64,000 nt of DNA from Treponema sp. UBA1793 (GTDB lineage: Bacteria; Spirochaetota; Spirochaetia; Treponematales; Treponemataceae), in contig DCFX01000081.1 of the NCBI GenBank assembly GCA_002314445.1, forward strand, positions 58,983-122,982. Reading direction: 5' to 3'. The notes below the pieces were generated by a model. The model was not told the DNA's origin. It worked only from the letters and a program-made list of their open reading frames with translations, and did no database searches. Positions 1 through 8,877 of the stretch are shown one piece after another (position 1 is the first letter of the stretch; each line of letters starts with the position of its first letter). The position numbers were made by a program, and so were the translations under genes.

Positions 1-522
1 ACTGGCTTCAACTTCATTGTCATCATCCACAGTCCAGTTGAATGCAAATTTACCACCGGAACTAACAGGGGTATCATAATTCGCAGAACTAAGTTCAGTA
101 CTCGAACTTAAATTAAAAGTTCGCGATTTTGGATAATAATTTGAATCAATTTGAGTATCTGAAGTTGAAGCGCTGTAAGTTGTTACACGTACAACAGCCG
201 TCGGCCCAACCGTATTACCGTCACTATCTGTATATACAGGAGTGAGCTTGAGATAAAACGCATCGTACGGAACATCAGATGCGTCCAATGCAGAAACTGT
301 ATACGCTTTCACTGATGATGACTCTGAAGAAGTAGTACGCACTGCATAAATATCGTCGCTTCCATCATTTGGCGGAAGTTCAAATCTGAAGACAGTACCA
401 CTGGCCAGAGTTACTTCTGCATAGTTAGAATCCGCACCTGAAACAATCTTCTGGCAGGAACTAAAAATCAGAGCAGCACCAAGCAGTAATCCAGGCAAAC
501 AGTACTTTATTTTTATTTTCAT
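1..522 (-). CDS. Surface lipoprotein, C-terminus beyond window edge
   Basis: The reading frame is open from an ATG at 522 to the window edge, giving 174 codons without a stop, so the C-terminus is missing. A Sec signal ends in a lipobox (FSSC, Cys23). An AGAGGA ribosome site lies about 9 nt upstream. The visible mature part is Ser/Thr/Asp-rich, with a beta-sandwich-like pattern, and has no catalytic motif I recognise. It is the last visible gene of the minus-strand run that begins at 10584, 72 nt after the barrel gene's stop. Its position suggests a glycan-binding surface lipoprotein, but that is inference from context. Confidence 0.75.
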   Translation of the reverse strand, partial: MKIKIKYCLPGLLLGAALIFSSCQKIVSGADSNYAEVTLASGTVFRFELPPNDGSDDIYAVRTTSSESSSVKAYTVSALDASDVPYDAFYLKLTPVYTDSDGNTVGPTAVVRVTTYSASTSDTQIDSNYYPKSRTFNLSSSTELSSANYDTPVSSGGKFAFNWTVDDDNEVEAS

Positions 523-594
523 TCTTGCTTGTCCTCTTTATTTCCTGATGTGTCTGAAAGTACATTATTCAGGCACATCAAGTTCTTATTTCTC

Positions 595-2652
595 TTAGAA
601 TTTTACTTTGAGTGTTGTCTCAAGTTTTCCTGCTTTACGGTAGGCTGTACCATCATTAAATCCTACAAGAAGATCATTTGATTCATAATCGAATGAAAAT
701 GAAACTCTTTCGTATGAGAATTCAAGCCCGGCCTTCAAGTACATATAATCATTATCACTATTATATTTGTCATAATACCGTGTAAGGAAAGCTTTCGGAG
801 TCACCCCAAAATATTTACCCATAGGCATCCGGTATTTTATACCACCCGTTGCACCAATAATCATTTGATCTGAAAGGGCATCAATAACATCAACTGCACC
901 AACAGCTTCAAGATTTTTTACAAGCAGGCCATTTCCTGTGTTGAATGAACCATGAAGAATAAGAACATCGTGATCAGCAGAGGTATAGCGACCGTCGCTG
1001 TTAATTACACAATCTTCTGCAAGTTTTTTGTCAGCATATTCCGCAGCAATTGCAAGACCTGGATAAGAACCGTAATCATCTTCAAGATACCGCGGGCGTG
1101 TATTGCTGAACCATGTATCAAATGCGGTCTGTTTATCTTCCCACCCTAACAGGAACCCTCCGGAAACGAGAGGATAAGCTTTTCCTTTTCCTTCAATCTG
1201 AATCATAGTTGCGCCGACTTTCGGTTTCAGATAGAAAATGTCAAACATATCCCACTCATAAGAAAGCTGTCCGCCAAAACGCATATCCTCTTTATAAACG
1301 GAATCATTACCGATAATACCGTTACTGTAACCGACTTGAACTTCAAGATTGGGAACAACCAATAAACTTCCTGTAAGCTTATATACCCAGTCTGTCGCAT
1401 CCTGTGAGGGATCTGCTGTATCCTGCGTTGTATCAGACGAACCTGCAGTCCATTGTGCAGTAGAAGCAAAATCTGCTGCAACTTTAAATACATTGTTCAT
1501 TTCATACCCGGCCTGAAGCCCATAAACAGTGTCGCTGTCATCTGTTGAAGAAAGATACGCCTGCAGGGTTCTTCCTTCCAACTGGCCATAACGGCGGTCT
1601 GTATCAATACTGATAAATTCATATGCAACATCAGGGCCCGTCGTATAGTTTACATACCCGAGGTTTGAATAGTTACGATCATACAGATTAATAAAGGCAT
1701 TGCCCACATGAATCTTTGCGCGGTCTACATAAATTTTAAATCCACCGTCTTCTATATCCCCATCGTCATTAAGTGCAAGATTTGTCCCACTGTCATCATC
1801 AACGTAGTAACGAAGAGGATCTCCTTCTGTGCAAATACGAATTTCTCCCCAAATAGGAAGTGAATGCGGATTATCTGCCCATACTTCCCCCAGATTCATA
1901 AGGTCAACTTTTAATTTGATATTCTGATCTGTTGTAAAACCGCATTTTCCCGTATCAAGATCTGTACCAAAAGTTACCGATGCATCACCTGTGAGATCTG
2001 TTGAAATTTTCGGACCAACGGTCGGTTTAGGACCATATTTTGTAATTGTTACATTGCAAGCAGCGGTAAATCCGCCGTCTTTCGACGTTGCAGTGATTAC
2101 AGCATCTCCCTCTGCAGCTGGAAAAAGACGGCCAAGCTGATCAACTTTCACAATTTTCATATTGCTTGAAGACCATTTTACATCTTTACAAGTCGCATCC
2201 TCAGGAGTAAATTTCACGGTAAGAGCCGGAAATGTCTTCTGGTAATCAAGTACATGAACAGAAAGTTCCATATCCTGCTTATCAAGTTCTATACCTTCTA
2301 CTGGAATTTCGTATGCTTTCTGAGTACCGGCAGCCTTTGCCGCCTCACGGGCAGCTTTCTTAGCTGCTGCATCTTCTGCTTTTTTCAGAGCAGCGGCCTC
2401 TTTTGCGGCCTGAGCTTCTGCAGCTTTTTGAGCCTTTTCTGCTTCTTTCGCTGCTTTTTTTTCTTCATCTGTCAATTCCTGATTGTCAGATGCATTTACA
2501 GTTGTTTTAATGTCGGCAGACTGTTCTGTTGCCGCGGCATCCGCAGACTGCTCAACAGTTGTTGTTGAAGTTGCTTCTGTTCCTGCCGTTTGCGCGAACG
2601 AAATTGCCATGCACAATGTTAATGCACATGCTACTGCTACTGTTTTTTTCAT
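595..2652 (-). CDS. Outer-membrane beta-barrel protein with Lys/Ala stalk and Big_2 domain
   Basis: The protein has 685 aa. A cleavable signal peptide (residues 1-20, ending ISFAQ) is followed by a Thr/Ala segment. Residues about 60-112 form a highly charged Ala/Lys/Glu-rich stretch, probably helical like TolA stalks. A bacterial Ig-like Big_2 module (about 118-205) includes the VKWSSSN and AVITATS strands. The remaining about 480 aa show alternating aromatic/hydrophobic strands and end in LKVKF, as expected for an outer-membrane barrel. It follows two Big_2/Fn3 lipoproteins in the same direction and probably belongs to their operon. A porin or glycan-uptake role fits the context but no substrate can be read from the sequence. 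Confidence 0.75.
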   Translation of the reverse strand: MKKTVAVACALTLCMAISFAQTAGTEATSTTTVEQSADAAATEQSADIKTTVNASDNQELTDEEKKAAKEAEKAQKAAEAQAAKEAAALKKAEDAAAKKAAREAAKAAGTQKAYEIPVEGIELDKQDMELSVHVLDYQKTFPALTVKFTPEDATCKDVKWSSSNMKIVKVDQLGRLFPAAEGDAVITATSKDGGFTAACNVTITKYGPKPTVGPKISTDLTGDASVTFGTDLDTGKCGFTTDQNIKLKVDLMNLGEVWADNPHSLPIWGEIRICTEGDPLRYYVDDDSGTNLALNDDGDIEDGGFKIYVDRAKIHVGNAFINLYDRNYSNLGYVNYTTGPDVAYEFISIDTDRRYGQLEGRTLQAYLSSTDDSDTVYGLQAGYEMNNVFKVAADFASTAQWTAGSSDTTQDTADPSQDATDWVYKLTGSLLVVPNLEVQVGYSNGIIGNDSVYKEDMRFGGQLSYEWDMFDIFYLKPKVGATMIQIEGKGKAYPLVSGGFLLGWEDKQTAFDTWFSNTRPRYLEDDYGSYPGLAIAAEYADKKLAEDCVINSDGRYTSADHDVLILHGSFNTGNGLLVKNLEAVGAVDVIDALSDQMIIGATGGIKYRMPMGKYFGVTPKAFLTRYYDKYNSDNDYMYLKAGLEFSYERVSFSFDYESNDLLVGFNDGTAYRKAGKLETTLKVKF

Positions 2653-2713
2653 TTAGTTTTCTCCTGTACTTATTTCACAATAATTATGAAAAACATTTAT
2701 TCTTATTGTTTAC

Positions 2714-4783
2714 TTAATCCGCTGTTGATACCTGATTATAATACCAGTGTGCCTGACCAACCCCGGGAAGACCTGCAGAATATCGATAATAAAGCGAAGT
2801 GCCGGATGTGGTACTGTTAGAACCTAACATGAAATATCCGGAACTATTTGTTAATCTAATGCATTTTGTGTAATTACCACTTGAATATGAAACAGAACCA
2901 AGGAAGAAACTACCAAGCGTAGAATCAAGGGATTTAATTGTACTTGCAGAGCCTAGCGCAGCACTTACCGTAACCCAGCTCGTATTGCTTGAGCTAATCG
3001 ATGGCAGATATAAATATTCGCCAGTAGGAATACCATTCAAATCCGTTGCCTCGAGACTGAATGTAGATACGGTTCCTGTTGTGGATTCTCCAGAGTATGT
3101 AATGGTCGAAGAACTATCAAGTGCTGAACGTACAACCCATACATCAGAATAATTACTGCTTGAAGTGGATGAACTTAATACTATCGAAGTACTAGTATTC
3201 GGCAAAAGGTAGAAAGAATTATTTTGATTCGTAAGCACTACTGCATTAAGAGATGAAGGAGTAAATGTAATAATTGTAGAATCAGCTGAATAAGTTGTAG
3301 TACCATCTGCCACAGTTATGACCGTAAATGTGTACGCTGTTCCAGATGTTAATCCAGTAAAGACAGCTTCCTCTGTTCCTATTGCAATAGATTCAACACT
3401 TCCGACTGAGGTGCCATCACTTTTTTCTGCGGTCACTTCATATGTATACGTTACACCGCTTTCAACAGCAGTTGCGTCTGCCCAGGTTATCTTTACAGAC
3501 TCACCATTGTATGCTGTCGTCCCACTTACATTAGAAGCGAGAGGTTCTGTTGAACCTGTTACGCTGACTCCGGTATTGGAATTACCATCGTAATCTTCTG
3601 TTTTCAGCGTAAAGGTATAATTTCCTCCTGCGTTCACTGTTATGATTGCAGTTTCTACGCCAGCAAGCACAGTAACATCACTCGGGGCATCAACACCGCT
3701 TGTAGAAGAAACAGCGCTTATAACAACTTGAGTAAAGTCTGCATCAGACGGATCTGTCCAGTTAAGTGTTATAGAGGTAATACTATCGGCTGTTGCAGAA
3801 ATTCCCGATACCGCTGAAGGTGCTGTAGAATCAACACTTGTTGTTGTACTGTCCGAAGATGTTCCTGCTGAACTATTTGAATTCACATCAATAGTCTGTA
3901 CTTTAAATACATATGAAGTATTTGCAGCAAGTTTGCTGAATTTAACAGTCTGAATGCCACTCGCAACTTTTACAGCACTAATTACTGTCGTACCATCCTG
4001 AAGTGTACCCGTTGAACTAACAACAACATGATCAAAATCATCATCTGCCGGATCGATCCATGTTAATGTTATCGAATGATCTGTATATGCAGATACTTCC
4101 AAGCCGGTTACTTCCTCCGGCGGTGTTGTATCAGGAAGCGTGTCCGCTGTAACTGTCGCAACAGAAGAAACATTATTGCTATTCACAACACCATAAACAT
4201 AAAATGTATAATTAATACCTATAGCATCTGTTGTAAGACCTGTAATAGTTGCAGTCTGCACTCCTTTTTCAATTGTTTTTGTAGAGACCTGTGTAGAATC
4301 AGATGTTTTTATACAAATAATTTTCACTGCTGTAAGATCATAAGAATCTGTCCACGTAAGTGTGGCAGAAGTAGCAGTCGTTTCTGATACTGCCAGATTT
4401 TTTACCGGATGAGCAGCAGTTGCACTCAGCGTAACTGTAACAGTACATGACGCTGACAATTTTCCGTCTGCAGTTGATGCAACAACACGTGCAGATCCTG
4501 CCCCCATAGCAGTAAGCGTCGTTGTCATAGAACCGTCATTTGTTAGAGATATAATAGAAGAATCTGTAGAAACCCATTCCACTGTTGACGAAGAACCTGT
4601 CAACGAAGCGGTAAGTGTAGATTGTGTTACAGTTGCTACTGCACCGGATATAGTAAGTACAGAGGAATTAAGCGATAACGCGGCATCTTCTGTTGTTCCG
4701 GAATCTATATCAGTACTACAGCCACTTAACAAGGCTATAACTGCTGTAAATGCAAGTACTGGTAATAAAAACTTCCTTTTCAT
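2714..4783 (-). CDS. Lipoprotein with Big_2, about four Fn3 domains and a C-terminal trefoil-like module
   Basis: The protein has 689 aa. The lipobox LLSGC gives lipidation at Cys22. A Big_2 domain (about 33-118; motif VEWVSTDSS) is followed by four fibronectin type III repeats (about 126-215, 222-315, 320-410 and 415-505), each with the L.W.DP or L.W.D core and a Y.F.V strand. The last about 170 residues carry a pattern (WVVRSAL, then FSLEA, then EYLYLP) that recalls AbfB/CBM42 beta-trefoils; this assignment is tentative. No catalytic domain is visible. The next gene upstream has the same architecture and looks like a paralogue. The likely role is glycan binding or spacing at the cell surface. 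Confidence 0.75.
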   Translation of the reverse strand: MKRKFLLPVLAFTAVIALLSGCSTDIDSGTTEDAALSLNSSVLTISGAVATVTQSTLTASLTGSSSTVEWVSTDSSIISLTNDGSMTTTLTAMGAGSARVVASTADGKLSASCTVTVTLSATAAHPVKNLAVSETTATSATLTWTDSYDLTAVKIICIKTSDSTQVSTKTIEKGVQTATITGLTTDAIGINYTFYVYGVVNSNNVSSVATVTADTLPDTTPPEEVTGLEVSAYTDHSITLTWIDPADDDFDHVVVSSTGTLQDGTTVISAVKVASGIQTVKFSKLAANTSYVFKVQTIDVNSNSSAGTSSDSTTTSVDSTAPSAVSGISATADSITSITLNWTDPSDADFTQVVISAVSSTSGVDAPSDVTVLAGVETAIITVNAGGNYTFTLKTEDYDGNSNTGVSVTGSTEPLASNVSGTTAYNGESVKITWADATAVESGVTYTYEVTAEKSDGTSVGSVESIAIGTEEAVFTGLTSGTAYTFTVITVADGTTTYSADSTIITFTPSSLNAVVLTNQNNSFYLLPNTSTSIVLSSSTSSSNYSDVWVVRSALDSSSTITYSGESTTGTVSTFSLEATDLNGIPTGEYLYLPSISSSNTSWVTVSAALGSASTIKSLDSTLGSFFLGSVSYSSGNYTKCIRLTNSSGYFMLGSNSTTSGTSLYYRYSAGLPGVGQAHWYYNQVSTAD

Positions 4784-4801
4784 TCGTTTTCCTCCTTAAA
4801 A

Positions 4802-6607
4802 TCATTCCGTTACGTCTACAAGACCCCATGCATAATCAGCAGTAGAGCTTGCAGATGAACTTGTTCCGCCAAGTATATTGAGACATACTCCATACAACGA
4901 ATATGAACTATCATAAGACCAGGTCAACATTTTCCAGGCAGACGCAGTTGTCTGAGACTTCGTTGTTGTTGAATAAGAAAAGCTTGCATAGCTCTCATTG
5001 CCGCTAAGATAGGAATCTGTTGTTTTTGCGACATATGCATGATGGGTATAACTAGTCGCCGAGAAGCTCCACTTTGTATAGTAAATGGAACTTGAATCCA
5101 TAGCCCGATCGGGATCTATGTATAAATAATATCCGGAACCGGTTCCTGTACTGTCTGCAGCTTCAAGGCTGAACATGCTTGTATCGGTGGGAGAAGAAAG
5201 GCTGGGATGTACAATCCAGCGGTCATATAACAGACCATTGGTACTTATATCACTTGCTGTCATACAAATAACATCACAATATGTTGTAGATGATGTAATG
5301 TCAGGGACAAGATAATATGCTGTTGAAGACCATCCGTTCACAAATTTCATGTAAACTTCAACAGGTGTTACAGTAACACTGTCTGTTGTCGTATTTGTCG
5401 TGGTACCGTCTGTATAAGTAGTTGTTATAGTTACTGAATATTCAGTATCGACAGTAAGTCCTGTTAAAGTTGCAGTTTCTACATCAGCAGCCACATCCAT
5501 TGATACAGCTGTACCGGATACTGGTGTTGCAGTAACTGTTAATTTACTGAAAGAATTATCAGGATCTGTCCATGTTACAGTTATACCTCCGGTAAATGAT
5601 GCACGGGAAGCTGATATATCAGTAGCAAGAAGATATGTTGTCTCTTTACATGTTACAGCAGAACTTTCATTAAGATCATTATCAACTGCAACTGCACTGA
5701 ATGTATATGTTGTATTCCCCTTTAGTCCCGAAAGAGTTGCCGTTGTAGTTCCACTTGTGATCTGAACTGTATCCGGAATTTCTGCACTACTGTCACTGCA
5801 GTCTGCCGAAATTTCTACATAAGATACATCTGTATCAGAAGAAGCTGTCCAGGAAAGTGTTATACTGTTTCCCGTTTTTGAAGATGCTGCAAAATCAGTA
5901 ATAGATGCAGGAGCAGTTGTATCAGATTCTGTCGTAGTTGCTGTCAGTGTTACTGCATTTGATTCGTTTCCGTCCACATCAACCGTGTACAATTCAAATG
6001 TATATGCTGTAAGACCGATGAGTCCTTTCACTCTGCCGGAACCGGTGCCGGCATCGAAAGTTGATTCTGTTACTGTCGTTGAATCAGAAGTCGGATAAGA
6101 TCTGATGAGTATATGATCAAGATCTCCATCGCTGTCTGCAGGATCAGTCCACGAGAATACAGCACTGTTGCCATATGCAATGACTGTTGCATCACTCACT
6201 TCCAAAGGTGGAGTGGATTCAAGGGTACAAGTTACTGAACACTTAGCAGTTACGGATCCATTCTGACTTGCTGCGGTGATAATCGCCGTACCCGTTCCCT
6301 GAGCAGTTACGGTTGTTGACGTTCCCGTCGCAGTTACCGTTGCAACACTCGCATCCGAAGAAGTCCAGTTAATAGTTGTATCTGCTGCATATACAGGGGT
6401 ATATGATGCGGTAATGACCTGTGTCGTAATTCCCTTATATGCAGATGACATGCTTAAACCTGATTCACTAAGTGTAATACTGTTTATCTGCACACCATCA
6501 TCACTTTGTACTTTCAGTTCTTCTGTATTGAACAAAGTACAACTGACTGCAATAAACGCAAAACACAAAGCTGCAATAATAAAGCTGATATGAAATATTT
6601 TTTTCAT
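4802..6607 (-). CDS. Lipoprotein with Big_2, about three Fn3 domains and a C-terminal trefoil-like module
   Basis: The protein has 601 aa with lipobox AVSC (Cys23). Big_2 (about 40-130; TINWTSSDAS) precedes three Fn3-like repeats (about 133-225, 230-325 and 328-415). The C-terminal about 180 aa contain WIVHPSL, FSLEA and YYLYIDP, the same order as in its neighbour at 2714-4783, so the two are tandem paralogues that differ by one Fn3 unit. It starts 12 nt after the gene upstream and ends 18 nt before its paralogue, so they are probably cotranscribed. It has no enzyme motif. A carbohydrate-binding role is inferred. Confidence 0.75.
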   Translation of the reverse strand: MKKIFHISFIIAALCFAFIAVSCTLFNTEELKVQSDDGVQINSITLSESGLSMSSAYKGITTQVITASYTPVYAADTTINWTSSDASVATVTATGTSTTVTAQGTGTAIITAASQNGSVTAKCSVTCTLESTPPLEVSDATVIAYGNSAVFSWTDPADSDGDLDHILIRSYPTSDSTTVTESTFDAGTGSGRVKGLIGLTAYTFELYTVDVDGNESNAVTLTATTTESDTTAPASITDFAASSKTGNSITLSWTASSDTDVSYVEISADCSDSSAEIPDTVQITSGTTTATLSGLKGNTTYTFSAVAVDNDLNESSAVTCKETTYLLATDISASRASFTGGITVTWTDPDNSFSKLTVTATPVSGTAVSMDVAADVETATLTGLTVDTEYSVTITTTYTDGTTTNTTTDSVTVTPVEVYMKFVNGWSSTAYYLVPDITSSTTYCDVICMTASDISTNGLLYDRWIVHPSLSSPTDTSMFSLEAADSTGTGSGYYLYIDPDRAMDSSSIYYTKWSFSATSYTHHAYVAKTTDSYLSGNESYASFSYSTTTKSQTTASAWKMLTWSYDSSYSLYGVCLNILGGTSSSASSTADYAWGLVDVTE

Positions 6608-6619
6608 GTGTACTCCTCC

Positions 6620-7741
6620 TTACTCGCCTGTCACAATTCCATCAGCAGCATTAATACTTACTGTTGAGCAATCCGTAAATTCTGGGGTTGGAACTGCAGC
6701 TGAATCATCAAACGAAAGCGGCTGCCAGACATAACCGGAATTAGACAAATCAGATGAATCCCATTTATTAAATGCGAGAAGATATGATGTTTCCGAAGTA
6801 CCTTTTACAGTTATGACACTTCCGAATTCCTGTGCCGTATAACTGTCAGGGCCTAATTCTTCAAGTCCCGACCACGGACCAGCCAATGATTTTGCATATG
6901 CATAGCGCACACCGGTATATGGCATCAAAGTTAAAGTTGAATATGTATTGTAAAAGTTAAAATAAACAAAATCATAATCATAAGAGCCATCACTTCCGGA
7001 ATCGAGAGTTCCATAAAATGTCGCAGCAAACAGGTAATAATAATCACCCCTTTTAATAATACTTGCTCTCCCAGTTTCAATAGTCGGAAACAATTGGGCA
7101 ATAATACCATCGTCCGTTGTTTCATCAATGGAAAGATAATCATCTGACAGTTTATAAATATGTAATTTATAAATATCATCATCACTATCCAGACAATAGC
7201 TCAATGCATATCCCGCGTTGTCAGTATCTTTGTAAAGAGTTGTAACTATTGCACCATCGTTTATTTTAAATGTACTATTCTGCACCTCAAAATTTCCGTA
7301 TGGTGTATCACATGTTGCAACAAGTGTATAATCCAGCAGCGACTGAGTGTTAAATCCCATCCACATAACAAATTTACTGGTATTCGGATTATAAACTACG
7401 GTAGGTGCATTTATATCACTGTAGTATAAAAGATCGCTTGATGTAGCGGTAAGAACATTATTTTTAAATGTCCAGTTTACAAGATCTGTCGATTCATAAC
7501 ATTTTATTGCTTTGAATCCTGTATTATCCCCAGTAAGAATATTTTTTGAATAATCCATACCATACCAGTAATACTTACTGCCGTATTTAATAACATTATC
7601 ATGAGTCTGTATATCGTTTCCCGAAGTATCCATCCAGACGGTACCGTTTGTTATTGATGATGTTCCGGATTCTATTCCGGTTGAACAACCAAGCAGCGCC
7701 GTTATAATAAATATGACAGGAAATAATTTCGTAATCTTCAT
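6620..7741 (-). CDS. GH43-fold lipoprotein lacking catalytic acids (pseudo-enzyme)
   Basis: The start is taken at the second of two adjacent ATGs, 5 nt after AAGGAGG; a longer in-frame extension would run into the upstream gene. The protein has 373 aa with a lipobox ALLGC at Cys19. The fold follows the exo-beta-1,3-galactanase branch of GH43: KYYWYGMDY, CYESTDLVNW, VVYN, then HIYKLSDDYLSID. Compared with the neighbour at 8878-10584, three positions that are Glu there have changed: YGE is YGM, VERP is INAP, and REAP is TGRA. It is therefore probably a non-catalytic galactan-binding protein. The fold call is firm; loss of activity is inferred from the alignment by eye. Confidence 0.75.
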   Translation of the reverse strand: MKITKLFPVIFIITALLGCSTGIESGTSSITNGTVWMDTSGNDIQTHDNVIKYGSKYYWYGMDYSKNILTGDNTGFKAIKCYESTDLVNWTFKNNVLTATSSDLLYYSDINAPTVVYNPNTSKFVMWMGFNTQSLLDYTLVATCDTPYGNFEVQNSTFKINDGAIVTTLYKDTDNAGYALSYCLDSDDDIYKLHIYKLSDDYLSIDETTDDGIIAQLFPTIETGRASIIKRGDYYYLFAATFYGTLDSGSDGSYDYDFVYFNFYNTYSTLTLMPYTGVRYAYAKSLAGPWSGLEELGPDSYTAQEFGSVITVKGTSETSYLLAFNKWDSSDLSNSGYVWQPLSFDDSAAVPTPEFTDCSTVSINAADGIVTGE

Positions 7742-7757
7742 CATATCCTCCTTAATA

Positions 7758-8867
7758 TCAAAAAGTCGCTGCTTTAAGTGCGGCGAGTTCATCAGCTGTA
7801 ATACGCGTAACTGTTGCTGCCATGGTTGCATATGAACTACCGTTTGCAAAAATGGTCACATCTCCATCTTTCGTCCAACTACCACTGTCAGAAAGATTTG
7901 TTGTAGAAAAGCAGTCATACGTTCCTGCGTTATTTGATTCCGTTGCAAGCATAATCCAAGTCCCATCATCAAGCTGATAAACACATGGAGTTTCTGTATA
8001 TACAGGTTCATTCTGGTCTGTACGGGTAATATACGTACTGGCCAAAAGAGAAAATCCACCATCTCTGTAGGAGTCGATATAGGCAGCCTGTATATCGCCC
8101 CCTTCTCCTGTCGCGAAATCAATATCAGCGTCACGGGTAAAGAGATAATGTTTTGATCCATCATTTACCATATATGCACCAGTAACAGAATATCCGGGGT
8201 TATACAGAACGTGTTCATTAAGATCATGAACCGATAAGAAGTCATATGTTTCAGTTACAAACACATGATTTATACCGTCTTCATCATCACCAACCCAGTA
8301 GATATCGTAGCAGCGGTCGTTTTTATTATAAATTGCACGAGGTGACCATGCATGACGGACAGCTCCATCAGAACCGTAATCATCCGTCACCTGTAAAAGA
8401 TGCTCGTTTGTCCATGTAATAAGATCATCAGAAAAGGCAACGTAAATACTCTGACTTGGATGCTTCCAATAAGAAAGATCATAATGTGAACCCAAGTCAG
8501 TATACTGCCCTGCACTTGTAAAATCGGCTGCAAGAAGTACAAACGAACCGTTATTAGTACGAAAAATATATGGATCCCGTATATGTCCGCTACCAATAGT
8601 CGGCGAAAAAACTTTGACGTTGCTATTCAGTGCATTCCAAGAAAGTCCGTCTTCACTGTATGCCAAGTGTAATGCATCACTACTTACTGTTTGAGATGTT
8701 CCAATCCCGGCCATAACCCAGCCTGCAGTTGCAACAACACCTTCAGACCAGTCGCTTGGCTCTACCATTGATTCATCAGCAAGTGTATTTGTACAACCCA
8801 TAATAGAAAATACAGCAATACAAAAAGCAGTAAATGATAGAATAATATCTTTGGTTAATTTCTTCAT
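7758..8867 (-). CDS. GH43-like five-bladed propeller lipoprotein
   Basis: The protein has 369 aa with lipobox IMGC (Cys25). GH43 landmarks are a base-containing HIRDPYIF motif, the YVAFSDDLITW blade strand and TETPCVYQL with a candidate acid Glu. At the position where GH43 enzymes usually have WAPD or WAPE (pKa modulator) this protein has WSPR. The residue swap may change or abolish activity. It lies between the galactanase-like gene (11 nt upstream) and the pseudo-GH43 (16 nt downstream) in one operon. An arabinosidase or xylosidase activity is possible, but the substrate cannot be assigned from sequence alone. Confidence 0.75.
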   Translation of the reverse strand: MKKLTKDIILSFTAFCIAVFSIMGCTNTLADESMVEPSDWSEGVVATAGWVMAGIGTSQTVSSDALHLAYSEDGLSWNALNSNVKVFSPTIGSGHIRDPYIFRTNNGSFVLLAADFTSAGQYTDLGSHYDLSYWKHPSQSIYVAFSDDLITWTNEHLLQVTDDYGSDGAVRHAWSPRAIYNKNDRCYDIYWVGDDEDGINHVFVTETYDFLSVHDLNEHVLYNPGYSVTGAYMVNDGSKHYLFTRDADIDFATGEGGDIQAAYIDSYRDGGFSLLASTYITRTDQNEPVYTETPCVYQLDDGTWIMLATESNNAGTYDCFSTTNLSDSGSWTKDGDVTIFANGSSYATMAATVTRITADELAALKAATF

Positions 8868-8877
8868 AATATTTTAT

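Noticed and set aside
2254..2568. Cys/Phe-rich plus-strand frame
   Set aside because: It is the reverse of the Ala/Lys/Glu-rich stalk in the barrel protein and has no independent support.
7742..7849. N-terminal extension of the pseudo-GH43 gene
   Set aside because: It overlaps the end of the previous gene and would hide the lipoprotein signal. A good ribosome site is at the later ATG.
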